A DNA stretch of 64,000 nucleotides, from NCBI GenBank assembly GCA_023390115.1, contig JAEWDM010000040.1, positions 248,001-312,000 on the forward strand. The letters are read 5' to 3'. Origin of the DNA: Bacillota bacterium (lineage in GTDB: Bacteria; Bacillota; Clostridia; Acetivibrionales; DSM-27016). The position numbers and the translations under genes were made by a program. The notes beneath the pieces were generated by a model. The model saw only the letters and a list, made by a program, of their open reading frames with translations, did no database searches and was not told the DNA's origin. Shown in pieces: positions 16,888 to 25,621 of the stretch. Position 1 is the stretch's first letter, and each line of letters opens with the position of its first letter.

Positions 16888-18057
16888 ATGGACATAAAGA
16901 AGATGATTTTGCCAAGGATTTCAAATGTCCCTTCATCCGGAATAAGGAAAATATTTGATCTCGCAGACAGCATGGAGGATGTAATAAAGCTGAACATCGG
17001 AGAGCCTCAGGCTCCGCCGGAATATGCCTTGGAGGGGGGAATGCAGGCTATTCGTGAGAAAAAGGTATACTATACCCCTAACTCAGGCATAAAGGAATTA
17101 AGAACTGAAATTTCAGGATATCTTGAGAAAAAATATAAAACGCAAATAAATCCTGATAATCAAATTATAGTTACCGCGGGTGCCAGTGAAGCCATTGATA
17201 TTGCCCTAAGGATACTTGTAGACCATGGAGATGAGGTGATAATCCCGGAGCCCAATTTTGAAGCATATAAATATTGTACGGTTTTCACAGGAGCTACTCC
17301 TGTGAGCATAAACTTACAGGAGTCCAATGGCTTTAAGCTGACCCGGCAATGTCTGGAAAAGGCAGTTACCGGCAGAACAAAGGTTGTAATTCTTTCATAT
17401 CCCAATAACCCTACGGGTGCTGTTATGACAAAGGATGACCTTATAGATATAGCGGATTTCCTTAAGGGAAAGGATATAATTATAATATCGGATGAAATAT
17501 ATTGTGATTTTACTTATAACCATCAGCATGCTTCCTTAGCGGACTTTTGTGAGATAAGGGATCATGTCCTTACGGTGAGCGGGTTTTCTAAGAATTTCTC
17601 TATGACGGGTTGGAGAATAGGATATGTATGGGGGCATAGGGATTTATTATCTGCAATGCACAAGGTACATCAATATGCTGCCATATGTGCCTGTACCGTA
17701 TCGCAGCACGGCGCGCTCCAGGCTATGAGGCACTATTCGGAAAGTATAGGGAGAGTTGTCGGTGAAAATAGGGTAAAATGTAATATTATATATAACGGCT
17801 TTCGTGAAATAGGTTTAAATTGTGTAAAGCCGGAGGGCTCGCTCTATATTTTCCCCAATATAAAATTTACTGGAATGAGCTCAAATGAATTCTGCGAAAA
17901 ACTTCTTATGCAGGAAAGGGTTGCAATGGTTCCCGGAACTGCCTTCGGAGATTGCGGAGAAGGCTTTGCAAGAGCCTGCTATGCTTCCTGCAGCATAGAA
18001 GACATTTATAAGGCACTGGAAGGAATAAAAAGATTTATTTGCAGAAATGTCATATAA
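16888..18057 (+). CDS. class I/II PLP aminotransferase (AspC/AlaT-like)
   Basis: This 389-residue aminotransferase has NPTG in YPNNPTGAV, DEIY, and the PLP lysine in SGFSKNFSMTGWRIGY. Start ATG 16888 is preceded by AAAGGAGA. It belongs to the aspartate/alanine aminotransferase group, which acts on alpha-amino acids. Two aminotransferases of unlike classes in one operon suggest that the building block carries two nitrogen groups or that one enzyme makes the precursor and the other modifies it. This is inference. Confidence 0.85.
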   Translation: MDIKKMILPRISNVPSSGIRKIFDLADSMEDVIKLNIGEPQAPPEYALEGGMQAIREKKVYYTPNSGIKELRTEISGYLEKKYKTQINPDNQIIVTAGASEAIDIALRILVDHGDEVIIPEPNFEAYKYCTVFTGATPVSINLQESNGFKLTRQCLEKAVTGRTKVVILSYPNNPTGAVMTKDDLIDIADFLKGKDIIIISDEIYCDFTYNHQHASLADFCEIRDHVLTVSGFSKNFSMTGWRIGYVWGHRDLLSAMHKVHQYAAICACTVSQHGALQAMRHYSESIGRVVGENRVKCNIIYNGFREIGLNCVKPEGSLYIFPNIKFTGMSSNEFCEKLLMQERVAMVPGTAFGDCGEGFARACYASCSIEDIYKALEGIKRFICRNVI

Positions 18058-18091
18058 AAATATAAATTTATTGTAAGGAGTGCTGAAAATA

Positions 18092-21000
18092 ATGAGCGAC
18101 ACAAAAAATGTGCCGGAAGAAAGCAAGCAATACTGGAGTAATTATTTGTCGGGGTTTGATATAAAAACCGGGCTTCCTTTTGATAGAAAGACTCAGCAAA
18201 GAGCTGTAAACATTCAATTATACAGGTATCATTTTGATGATCCCATAAGACAAGCCATAAAAAATTATATAGACAGATACGACGCAAGTATAAATATACT
18301 GTCAGGGTATGTGTGGAGCGTATTGCTGCATATATATAATAATGCAAACGATATATTATTTGGAGCCTGTACCTGGAACAACGGCATAAATGGGAACGGA
18401 GACACATTAATACATGTTCTGCCTCTCAGGGTAATCATAGATCCCGATATGAAAAATTTTGATCTGCTTAAAAGCATTAAGAACAATTTTACCGAAAGCG
18501 GAAAGCATAAATATCTTTCTCTGGAGCAAATTAAAGTGTACAGTGAGCTGGCTAGTGAGGAATCAATGTTTGATTCCGGCATTATTATAGGGGAGGTCTG
18601 TGACGCGTTGGAAACAGGCTCCGATGCTGCAAGCATGCTCAGCCGCAAGGAGATGACGTATCAGCTTGCGGTAAATCTTTCAAAAAGCTTTGACCTGTGC
18701 TTCTTTTATAATGCTGACGCCTTCGAGCGAAGGACAGTTGAAAGGCTGGCAGGGCACTGTGTCAATATTATAATGGACAGCGTATCAAATCCCGGCAAAG
18801 CCATAAAGGAAATAAGCTTTTTGCCGGAGGAGGAAAGAAAGCGGCTTCTAAATGATTTTAATGACACATTTGTTCAATATCCCAAGGATAAATTGATACA
18901 TGAATTGTTTGAACAGCAGGTAAGAAAGAGTCCGGACAATATTGCACTGGAGTTTAACGGGGAGTGCCTTACATATTCCGAACTGAATGAAAAATCAAAT
19001 AGAGCGGCAAGAATGCTGAGGAAAAAAGGAGTCGGGCCGGATAGAGTTGCGGCAATAATGACAGAGAGATCCATAGGAATGATAATAGGTGTTCTTGCTA
19101 TCGTTAAGGCGGGGGGCGCGTATTTGCCTATCGATCCCGAATATCCTGCCGACAGAATAAAGTATATGATGGAGGATAGTTCAGCCTGTATACTGGTTAC
19201 TCAGAGGCATTTGCTCGACAGATGCGATATAGGCTTTCATACGGCAGCTATTGAAGACTGTGAGACAGATGAAGAGAGCAGCGGCGATTTGGGAATAGCG
19301 GGAGATATAAACAGGCTTCTATACATCATTTATACCTCGGGATCAACGGGCAGGCCTAAAGGAGTAATGGTAGAGCACAGGCAGATGAATAATTTAATTC
19401 ATTGGATGCAGGAGGAGTTTTGCTTGCTGCCGGACGAGACTTCGATACACAGGACAACCCTTACCTTTGATCCTTCAACATGGGAGATTTTCTGGCCATT
19501 ATTTGCGGGAGGGAAAATCAAGCTTTTGACCAGGGAACAGTCTATGGATGCAGGTTATTTATTATCCTTGGTGGCCGGTGATGAAAAAATTAAAATGCTG
19601 TTCCTGCCGTCTTCTCTGGTTAAGGCCATGTCCTACATCCTGACTGAAAGTGGGGCTGGGAAGCATATAAAACTTCCTCTTTTCCACATAGGGGCGGAGC
19701 CTATCGGCATGAATACATTGAAAAGCATATATTCATATCTGGACGGAAGAATAATTGATACATATGGCCCTACGGAATGCACGGTTTTTAATACCTACTA
19801 TTATATAGAAAGGGATGATGAGCGGGATACTGTTCCAATAGGCAAGCCTATTGCAAACAATAAAATTTACATACTGTCAGACAATCTTCAGCTTATGCCT
19901 GTGAATATTCCCGGAGAGATTTGTATTGCCGGAGACAATGTTTCGAGAGGGTATGTAAATAATCCTGAAAAAACCGGTGAAAAATTCATACAAAATCCCT
20001 TTGGGGAAGGAAGGCTGTACAGGACGGGAGACATTGGCAGGTGGCTTGAGGATGGCAATATAGAAATTTTAGGAAGGACAGATCACCAGGTTAAAATCAG
20101 GGGGTACAGGATTGAGCTTGGGGAAGTGGAAGACTCCGTTTTGAGATATCCTAAGGTAAAGGACTGTGTGGTTGTCGTAAAGGAAAGGGGTATAGACAGA
20201 TATCTTTGCGCGTATGTAGTGGCTAATTGCACTTTATCGGTAAACGATTTAAGAAGCTTTTTATATAATGAGCTTCCAAGCTATATGGTTCCTGCTCATT
20301 ATGTAAAATTGGACAAGATGCCTTTAACACCTAATGGAAAGATTGACAGAAGGGCGTTGCCTGAACCCGAGCCGCTGAGCGGATATGAGAGTAGATATGA
20401 GGCACCCTGTAATTCTATTGAAGAAATTATATACGGAATATGGCACAAGATACTGGGTATTGAAAGGATAGGCGTGGAGGACGATTTTTTTGAGCTGGGA
20501 GGGGACTCGCTGCTTGCTGTCAGGGTGGTTGTTGAAATGGAGAAAAACAGTCTTCCGGTCGGACTGCATGATATTTTCAGGTATAAAACCATAAGAGAGC
20601 TATCATGCTTTGTAAACAGCAGCTTACAAAAGAGAACTGAAGAAATATCTTACGGCGGTACAGTCCCCGATATTGAAAAGATTAAGCCTGTACATGATGA
20701 CAGGGGCGATTGCTATGATGACATCTATTTAACCGTATTTAAATGGCTGGGGCGTGAGCATTTGCTGATGTACAGCCAGTCATGGTATTTTGAGTTCAGA
20801 GATTATGATGTCTGCGGGGATAATACACTAGGAAGCAGAATTATTCTGAACCGGGAAAAGGAGAATGAGCTTTTAAAAAAATATTATGGAGTCAGTATTG
20901 ATATCCATGAAAATAAATCCTGTGACGAGATGATGAGTATAGTAAAAGGCCAGGTCTGTATAGGGTATCCTGCAGGTATCGGAATTGATTCCTACTGGTG

Positions 21001-22228
21001 TCCGTCAGATCCAGGGTACAAAAAAAATCATCAGGAGCACTACTGCTTAATTATCGGAATAGATAGTGAAAAAGACGGTTTTGTTTGTATGGACCCATAT
21101 TATTTAAATAAAAGATTTCATATGGATCTTGAGGATTTTTTAAATGGAGTAACCTCGTGCATAACATTTGGAATAACAGGTGGGGAGTGCGGGGATTTAG
21201 ATGCGGAATATATTGTGAAGGAAGCCTTAAAAAGATTTGAAAAAAGCGGTACAGTACATAACTTAATGACATTTGGAAGCAGCATAGGCAGCTCATTCAG
21301 TTTAGCTGAAGAATTCGGAGGCTATGAAAATTTTTGGGACACAACTGTCTTTATCAAATTAAATAATATATCAAAGGACAGGGAAAGATTTTCAAATGTT
21401 CTGAAAGCGTTATCCGCCGGATTTAATACAGATGCCCTTGAATATTTTTCTAAAAGGCTTATCAGAGTAAAATGTAAATGGGATTCACTATGCGGATTAT
21501 TTGGTAAAATATTTATTTCACGGTCGGAAAAATGGCTGTGTGAAATTAAAGATAAAATTATTCAAATAGCACAGGAGGAAGAGAAAATAGCTCACGGATT
21601 AAATAAGCTTTTAACTGAACACGATAATAAATTTTTTAAGCCGGACTCTTTTAAATACGGGAAGGATGAGCATAACAGCGTGATATTTCTTGAGCTGTCT
21701 GAATATTTTAATAATAAGGGCCTGGGAGCATCACTGTCTGCGGAGGAAAAGGCTGATCTGACAGGCATTGGACATTATTATATCTTAGATGGAGATCTTG
21801 AAGATAAAGTTATAAGCAAGGAGGGCAAAAAGTTTTTTCTTTCAAAAGCAGAGGGGTCTTTATATGATAACATTTCATGCAGAGGACAGGAGATAAATTT
21901 GGCAAAAGACAAATACAGGTGTATAATGATTTTAGGCTGTGCAGAATGGGGAAATGTATCTGAATTAATGAGGGTAACCTATGATGATAACAGCTTTGAG
22001 GAGATTTGTCTGGAGTTCACAGATTGGCTGAATATACCTGAATTCGGCGAAACAGTTATGTGGATTGGAAAGGCTGCCGAGCGTAAAAAAGAAGAGGCGG
22101 AATTTACTAATTTTGCTGTGCGTATGTTTGGGAGCAGCTATATGCTGAACGCTGAAAAAAAGGCAGTTAAATTAAAGCTGCCACAGGCGAATAATTTACA
22201 TATTTTTGCAATATCTGTGTGCAAATGA
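18092..22228 (+). CDS. single-module NRPS with BtrH/C39-like and beta-sandwich C-terminal domains
   Basis: This 1378-residue protein starts at ATG 18092 (a GTG at 18080 overlaps the AAGGAG site). Domain order: a partial condensation-like lobe (about 10-250) with no HHxxxDG, an adenylation domain (about 267-760; YTSGSTGRPKG, YGPTE, GEICIAG, GRTDHQVKIRG, PNGKIDR), and a carrier protein with the phosphopantetheine Ser in LGGDSLLAV near 800. Next comes a papain/C39-like region with C874, H983 and D1001 as candidate triad, then a helical linker and a C-terminal beta-sandwich ending ANNLHIFAISVCK. Approximate specificity code: DPWFFITVFK, which I cannot assign; the leading Asp fits an alpha-amino acid. 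The Cys-protease fold could move the aminoacyl group from the carrier to an acceptor, as BtrH does in butirosin assembly. Confidence 0.85.
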   Translation: MSDTKNVPEESKQYWSNYLSGFDIKTGLPFDRKTQQRAVNIQLYRYHFDDPIRQAIKNYIDRYDASINILSGYVWSVLLHIYNNANDILFGACTWNNGINGNGDTLIHVLPLRVIIDPDMKNFDLLKSIKNNFTESGKHKYLSLEQIKVYSELASEESMFDSGIIIGEVCDALETGSDAASMLSRKEMTYQLAVNLSKSFDLCFFYNADAFERRTVERLAGHCVNIIMDSVSNPGKAIKEISFLPEEERKRLLNDFNDTFVQYPKDKLIHELFEQQVRKSPDNIALEFNGECLTYSELNEKSNRAARMLRKKGVGPDRVAAIMTERSIGMIIGVLAIVKAGGAYLPIDPEYPADRIKYMMEDSSACILVTQRHLLDRCDIGFHTAAIEDCETDEESSGDLGIAGDINRLLYIIYTSGSTGRPKGVMVEHRQMNNLIHWMQEEFCLLPDETSIHRTTLTFDPSTWEIFWPLFAGGKIKLLTREQSMDAGYLLSLVAGDEKIKMLFLPSSLVKAMSYILTESGAGKHIKLPLFHIGAEPIGMNTLKSIYSYLDGRIIDTYGPTECTVFNTYYYIERDDERDTVPIGKPIANNKIYILSDNLQLMPVNIPGEICIAGDNVSRGYVNNPEKTGEKFIQNPFGEGRLYRTGDIGRWLEDGNIEILGRTDHQVKIRGYRIELGEVEDSVLRYPKVKDCVVVVKERGIDRYLCAYVVANCTLSVNDLRSFLYNELPSYMVPAHYVKLDKMPLTPNGKIDRRALPEPEPLSGYESRYEAPCNSIEEIIYGIWHKILGIERIGVEDDFFELGGDSLLAVRVVVEMEKNSLPVGLHDIFRYKTIRELSCFVNSSLQKRTEEISYGGTVPDIEKIKPVHDDRGDCYDDIYLTVFKWLGREHLLMYSQSWYFEFRDYDVCGDNTLGSRIILNREKENELLKKYYGVSIDIHENKSCDEMMSIVKGQVCIGYPAGIGIDSYWCPSDPGYKKNHQEHYCLIIGIDSEKDGFVCMDPYYLNKRFHMDLEDFLNGVTSCITFGITGGECGDLDAEYIVKEALKRFEKSGTVHNLMTFGSSIGSSFSLAEEFGGYENFWDTTVFIKLNNISKDRERFSNVLKALSAGFNTDALEYFSKRLIRVKCKWDSLCGLFGKIFISRSEKWLCEIKDKIIQIAQEEEKIAHGLNKLLTEHDNKFFKPDSFKYGKDEHNSVIFLELSEYFNNKGLGASLSAEEKADLTGIGHYYILDGDLEDKVISKEGKKFFLSKAEGSLYDNISCRGQEINLAKDKYRCIMILGCAEWGNVSELMRVTYDDNSFEEICLEFTDWLNIPEFGETVMWIGKAAERKKEEAEFTNFAVRMFGSSYMLNAEKKAVKLKLPQANNLHIFAISVCK

Positions 22229-22268
22229 TTTAATATCGAAACCATGGCATTATTTGAAAGGGTGAATT

Positions 22269-23273
22269 ATGAAAGCGATAATAGTGAATAATTTATCAAA
22301 ATCGTTCAGCTATTATAAAAAGGAAGTGGGCTTGAGGAATTCCATAAAGAATCTTTTTTGGCGTGAAAGGCTTGAAAAAAATGCCGTTAAAAGCATTTCG
22401 TTTGAAGTAGAGGAAGGGGAAATGCTGGGGTTTCTGGGGCCTAACGGCGCAGGGAAAACTACTACATTAAAAATGCTGTGCGGTATTTTATTTCCTTCAT
22501 CCGGCTTTGCCAGTGTATTGGGATATACCCCGTGGGAGAGAAAAAAAGAATTTAAAAAGCAGATATCTATTGTTATGGGACAAAAAAATCAATTGTGGTG
22601 GGACTTGCCTGCTAACGAGTCCTTATACTTAAACAAATGTATTTATGATATTGAGGATAAGGAATATAACGATACGCTTAACGAGCTTGCAGAGCTGCTG
22701 GATGTTAAGGAACTGCTAAAGGTCCAGGTCAGAAGGCTTTCTCTGGGAGAAAGGATGAAGATTGAAATAATCGCGGCTCTTATTCATAATCCCAGAATAA
22801 TTTTGCTGGATGAGCCTACAATCGGTCTGGACATAATCTCACAGAAAAGCATAAGAGAATTTCTAAAAAGATATAATGAAGAAAAAAAAGCCACAATATT
22901 ACTTACAAGCCATTACATGGACGACATTGAAAACCTGTGCAAAAGAGTGGTGGTTGTAAACGACGGCAAAATTATATATGATGATGAGCTTTATAAGGTA
23001 AATGAATCATTTAATCAAAAGAAAACAATGAAGCTTCGCTTATCTGAGCAGGTAGATATGGAGCTGCTTGGAGGCTATGGTGTCATCAAGGCATATGACG
23101 GTTTAAATGCCGTAATAGAGGTTGAAAATATAAATATTAAGCAGGTGTCTAAGTCTATGCTCGACGCCCTTCCTGTGAGGGATTTTACCATTGAGGATAT
23201 TCCTATAGAAGACGGGATAGAGATGCTGTATAAAAAGGGTGAGGTGGATAATGAGCTGTGCGGAAAAGTATAA
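22269..23273 (+). CDS. ABC-2-type exporter ATPase (COG4586-like)
   Basis: This 334-residue ATPase has Walker A GPNGAGKTT, a signature LSLGERMKIE, Walker B IILLDEPT and the H-loop LLTSHYMDD. The extra C-terminal part of about 90 residues is usual for the COG4586 group, which pairs with COG4587 and COG3694 permeases, the two genes that follow. Together they probably export the NRPS product or give self-resistance. Start ATG 22269 follows GAAAGGGTG. Its 3' end overlaps the first permease gene by 23 bases. Confidence 0.88.
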   Translation: MKAIIVNNLSKSFSYYKKEVGLRNSIKNLFWRERLEKNAVKSISFEVEEGEMLGFLGPNGAGKTTTLKMLCGILFPSSGFASVLGYTPWERKKEFKKQISIVMGQKNQLWWDLPANESLYLNKCIYDIEDKEYNDTLNELAELLDVKELLKVQVRRLSLGERMKIEIIAALIHNPRIILLDEPTIGLDIISQKSIREFLKRYNEEKKATILLTSHYMDDIENLCKRVVVVNDGKIIYDDELYKVNESFNQKKTMKLRLSEQVDMELLGGYGVIKAYDGLNAVIEVENINIKQVSKSMLDALPVRDFTIEDIPIEDGIEMLYKKGEVDNELCGKV

Positions 23274-24060
23274 GAGGACATTTGTTTTAAGCGTGCAACG
23301 CTCAATGGAGTATAGAGCCAGTTTTTTTATAAGCATACTAAGTGCTGCTTTTCCTATAATTATGCAGTATTTTTTGTGGACTGCAATATTTAACAACTCA
23401 AAAGCTTCTGTGATTTATGGATTTACATATGAGCAAATGATTATGTATACGGCGCTGTCAAGTATTGTTTCCATAATTGTAAGAGCAGGCTTTGAATGGG
23501 AAATTGCTAATGATATAAAGAATGGCGGTCTAAATGCCTTCATTGTCAAGCCTATAGGCTATTTTTCATACAGGGCAAGCAGCTTTTTAGGTGGAAAATC
23601 CGTGCAACTGGTAATTATGCTGGCACTTATATCATTTCTTTTGTCTATCGTCAACATGGTATCGGGCGCAGGGATTGAGCCAATCAGGGTGCTTATATTT
23701 GCAGTGATTATATTTTTTGCGGTTATTTTAAATTTTTTAATGTTTTTCTGCCTAAGCACAGCAGCGTTCTGGGCTACTGAGGTATGGGGGATTTATGCCG
23801 GATTCGAGGTTCTGATAAATCTTTTAAGCGGGGGGCTTTTCCCTATAGACGTATTTGGAGAAAGAGCCGTATATGTACTCAATTATCTTCCCTTTGCGTA
23901 CACAATATATTTTCCTGTAAGGGTTTTGAACGGGAATTTGGATATAAGCTCAACACTTGAAGGAGTCCTAATCCAGCTTATATGGATTGGCCTTCTTACT
24001 CTCGCTTCAAAGCTGCTTTGGTCGGCGGGCACTAAAAAATATGTGGCTGTAGGAGGATAA
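23251..24060 (+). CDS. ABC-2-type exporter permease (COG4587-like)
   Basis: This 269-residue membrane protein has about six hydrophobic segments. I selected ATG 23251 (MSCAEKYKRTFVLSVQ) because GAGG at 23241-23244 is well spaced; a GTG at 23239 is in frame upstream. It overlaps the ATPase gene end, which indicates coupled translation. Family assignment follows from the N-terminal RTFVLSVQRSMEYR pattern and from gene order. It forms the transmembrane path with the next permease. Confidence 0.82.
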   Translation: MSCAEKYKRTFVLSVQRSMEYRASFFISILSAAFPIIMQYFLWTAIFNNSKASVIYGFTYEQMIMYTALSSIVSIIVRAGFEWEIANDIKNGGLNAFIVKPIGYFSYRASSFLGGKSVQLVIMLALISFLLSIVNMVSGAGIEPIRVLIFAVIIFFAVILNFLMFFCLSTAAFWATEVWGIYAGFEVLINLLSGGLFPIDVFGERAVYVLNYLPFAYTIYFPVRVLNGNLDISSTLEGVLIQLIWIGLLTLASKLLWSAGTKKYVAVGG

Positions 24061-24063
24061 AAG

Positions 24064-24876
24064 TTGAAATCAGCTTTTTTGAACATAAAAAAGTACATAT
24101 TATTATATCTATTATTTGTGAAAAATTGTATAATAGCTGAAATGGAATTCAGGCTCAACTTTATTATGGGGCTTTTTGTAGAGTGTGCGTGGCTTGTATC
24201 AAAAATACTATATGCCGTTGTTTTGTACAAGTCAGGTGTTGTAATAGAGGGTTATTCTCCTGACGCAATGCTGATATTTGTAGGGATGCATACCTTTATG
24301 ACGGGTATATTGATAAGCTTATTCTGGCCTAATTACGGGAGACTGACCCAATATGTAAAAGAGGGTACTTTGGACATGTTTATAACTAAGCCGGTTTCCT
24401 TGCAGTTTATGGCAACCTTAAGGTATATAAGCTTTGGAACCTTAATTCCAAATGTTTTGGGCGGAATGATAATGATAATAATGGGTATGCAAAAAAGCCT
24501 TATTTCATTAAGCTTAAAGACGTTTTTAGCATTTGTGCTTTTTTCGGTATCAGGTGCAATTATTTCTTATTCCATTTTCCTGCTGCCACAGCTGCTTGCT
24601 TTCAGAATAATGGAAATGGGCCCCATAAACGCTATTTCAGGACAGGTTCAGGAGGTAAATAATGTGCCGGTAATAATATACTCAAAATGGATACAGAGGA
24701 TAGGAATATATGTATTCCCCATATTTGCCGTATCTAATTTTTTCCCCCTGTTTGTTCTGGGCAGCATGAGTGTGAGCTATATAATATGGACATTTATATG
24801 CCCTGTGGTATTTTTCGTTTTGGTGAGGCTGCTATGGAATAGTGCAATACGTAATTATACAAGCGCGAGCAGTTAG
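24064..24876 (+). CDS. ABC-2-type exporter permease (COG3694-like)
   Basis: This 270-residue membrane protein has about six transmembrane segments and starts with TTG 24064, preceded by GGAGGA and only 3 bases after the first permease stop. The EGTLDMFITKPVSLQFM segment is typical of this permease group. It completes the exporter ATPase-permease-permease set that closes the biosynthetic operon. It has no domain that would reveal the cargo. Confidence 0.82.
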   Translation: MKSAFLNIKKYILLYLLFVKNCIIAEMEFRLNFIMGLFVECAWLVSKILYAVVLYKSGVVIEGYSPDAMLIFVGMHTFMTGILISLFWPNYGRLTQYVKEGTLDMFITKPVSLQFMATLRYISFGTLIPNVLGGMIMIIMGMQKSLISLSLKTFLAFVLFSVSGAIISYSIFLLPQLLAFRIMEMGPINAISGQVQEVNNVPVIIYSKWIQRIGIYVFPIFAVSNFFPLFVLGSMSVSYIIWTFICPVVFFVLVRLLWNSAIRNYTSASS

Positions 24877-24937
24877 GGGGGAGTTTTCCACGATGCCGCT
24901 TCAATCTTTTTGCAGTGCTTATTGTGTTAATGAAATC

Positions 24938-24965
24938 ACATCCTTTCGGCATAAGGCATATAATA
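24938..24965 (+). promoter_or_regulatory. sigma-K-like promoter for the cupin gene
   Basis: AC at 24938-24939, 17 bases, then CATATAATA at 24957-24965 matches the mother-cell sigma-K consensus (AC, 16-17, CATANNNTA) of Bacillus. It ends 31 bases before the chosen start codon. Short consensus sites occur by chance, so this is suggestive only. Confidence 0.4.
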
Positions 24966-24996
24966 TTGCTATAGGCACATGAAAGGATCAGGAAGT

Positions 24997-25587
24997 ATGT
25001 ATAATATGCATAATACGTATCCATATTACATAAACACGCCGGTGTATAATGCTTATAATCCCTTTCCTTACTCAGGGACTACACCGATGTACGGCTTAAA
25101 TTTATTTACACAGTACGCTAATCAGTGTGTTCCTTTTACCGGTCAGGCAAAAGGAGGTACTTCAATCAAATTGAAGGATTATGGCCCGCAGCCTTTCGCA
25201 ATCAATATTGAAGAGGCTGCCTTGCAGAACAATACCTTCCGCACGGCTTTATGGACAGGAAGTCATCTGCAGGTTACCTTAATGAGCATCAATGCCGGAG
25301 AGGACATAGGGCTTGAGATACACCCCGGAATTGAGCAGTTTGTGCGCATTGAAGAGGGCCAGGGACTTGTTGTAATGGGTGATGCAAAGGATAAGCCGGA
25401 TTTTCAGGAGAAGGTCTATGACGGCTTTGCATTCATCATACCTGCCGGTAAATGGCACAACCTGATCAACACGGGCTGCAGGCCGCTTAAATTATACTCT
25501 GTTTATGCGCCGCCACAGCATCCGAAGGGCACAGTCCATGCGACCAAAGCGGTTGCAGAGGCCGCTGAAGAAAGTCACATGCACTGA
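24997..25587 (+). CDS. cupin-domain protein, possibly spore-associated
   Basis: This 196-residue protein has a Tyr/Asn/Pro-rich N-terminus of about 45 residues (MYNMHNTYPYYINTP...) and then a cupin barrel. The two metal-binding motifs are partly visible: IHPGIEQFVRIEEGQG and FIIPAGKWHNLINTG (H, E, H type). ATG 24997 is favoured over ATG 24979 because AAAGGATCAGGAAG lies before it. The Tyr-rich head resembles spore-coat proteins, and a sigma-K-like promoter is present upstream. It is probably not part of the biosynthetic operon. The C-terminal His-rich tail (EESHMH) may add metal ligands. Substrate is unknown. Confidence 0.75.
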   Translation: MYNMHNTYPYYINTPVYNAYNPFPYSGTTPMYGLNLFTQYANQCVPFTGQAKGGTSIKLKDYGPQPFAINIEEAALQNNTFRTALWTGSHLQVTLMSINAGEDIGLEIHPGIEQFVRIEEGQGLVVMGDAKDKPDFQEKVYDGFAFIIPAGKWHNLINTGCRPLKLYSVYAPPQHPKGTVHATKAVAEAAEESHMH

Positions 25588-25621
25588 AGCTAAAAGGGTA
25601 CAAGAAAAATCTTAGGCGTAT

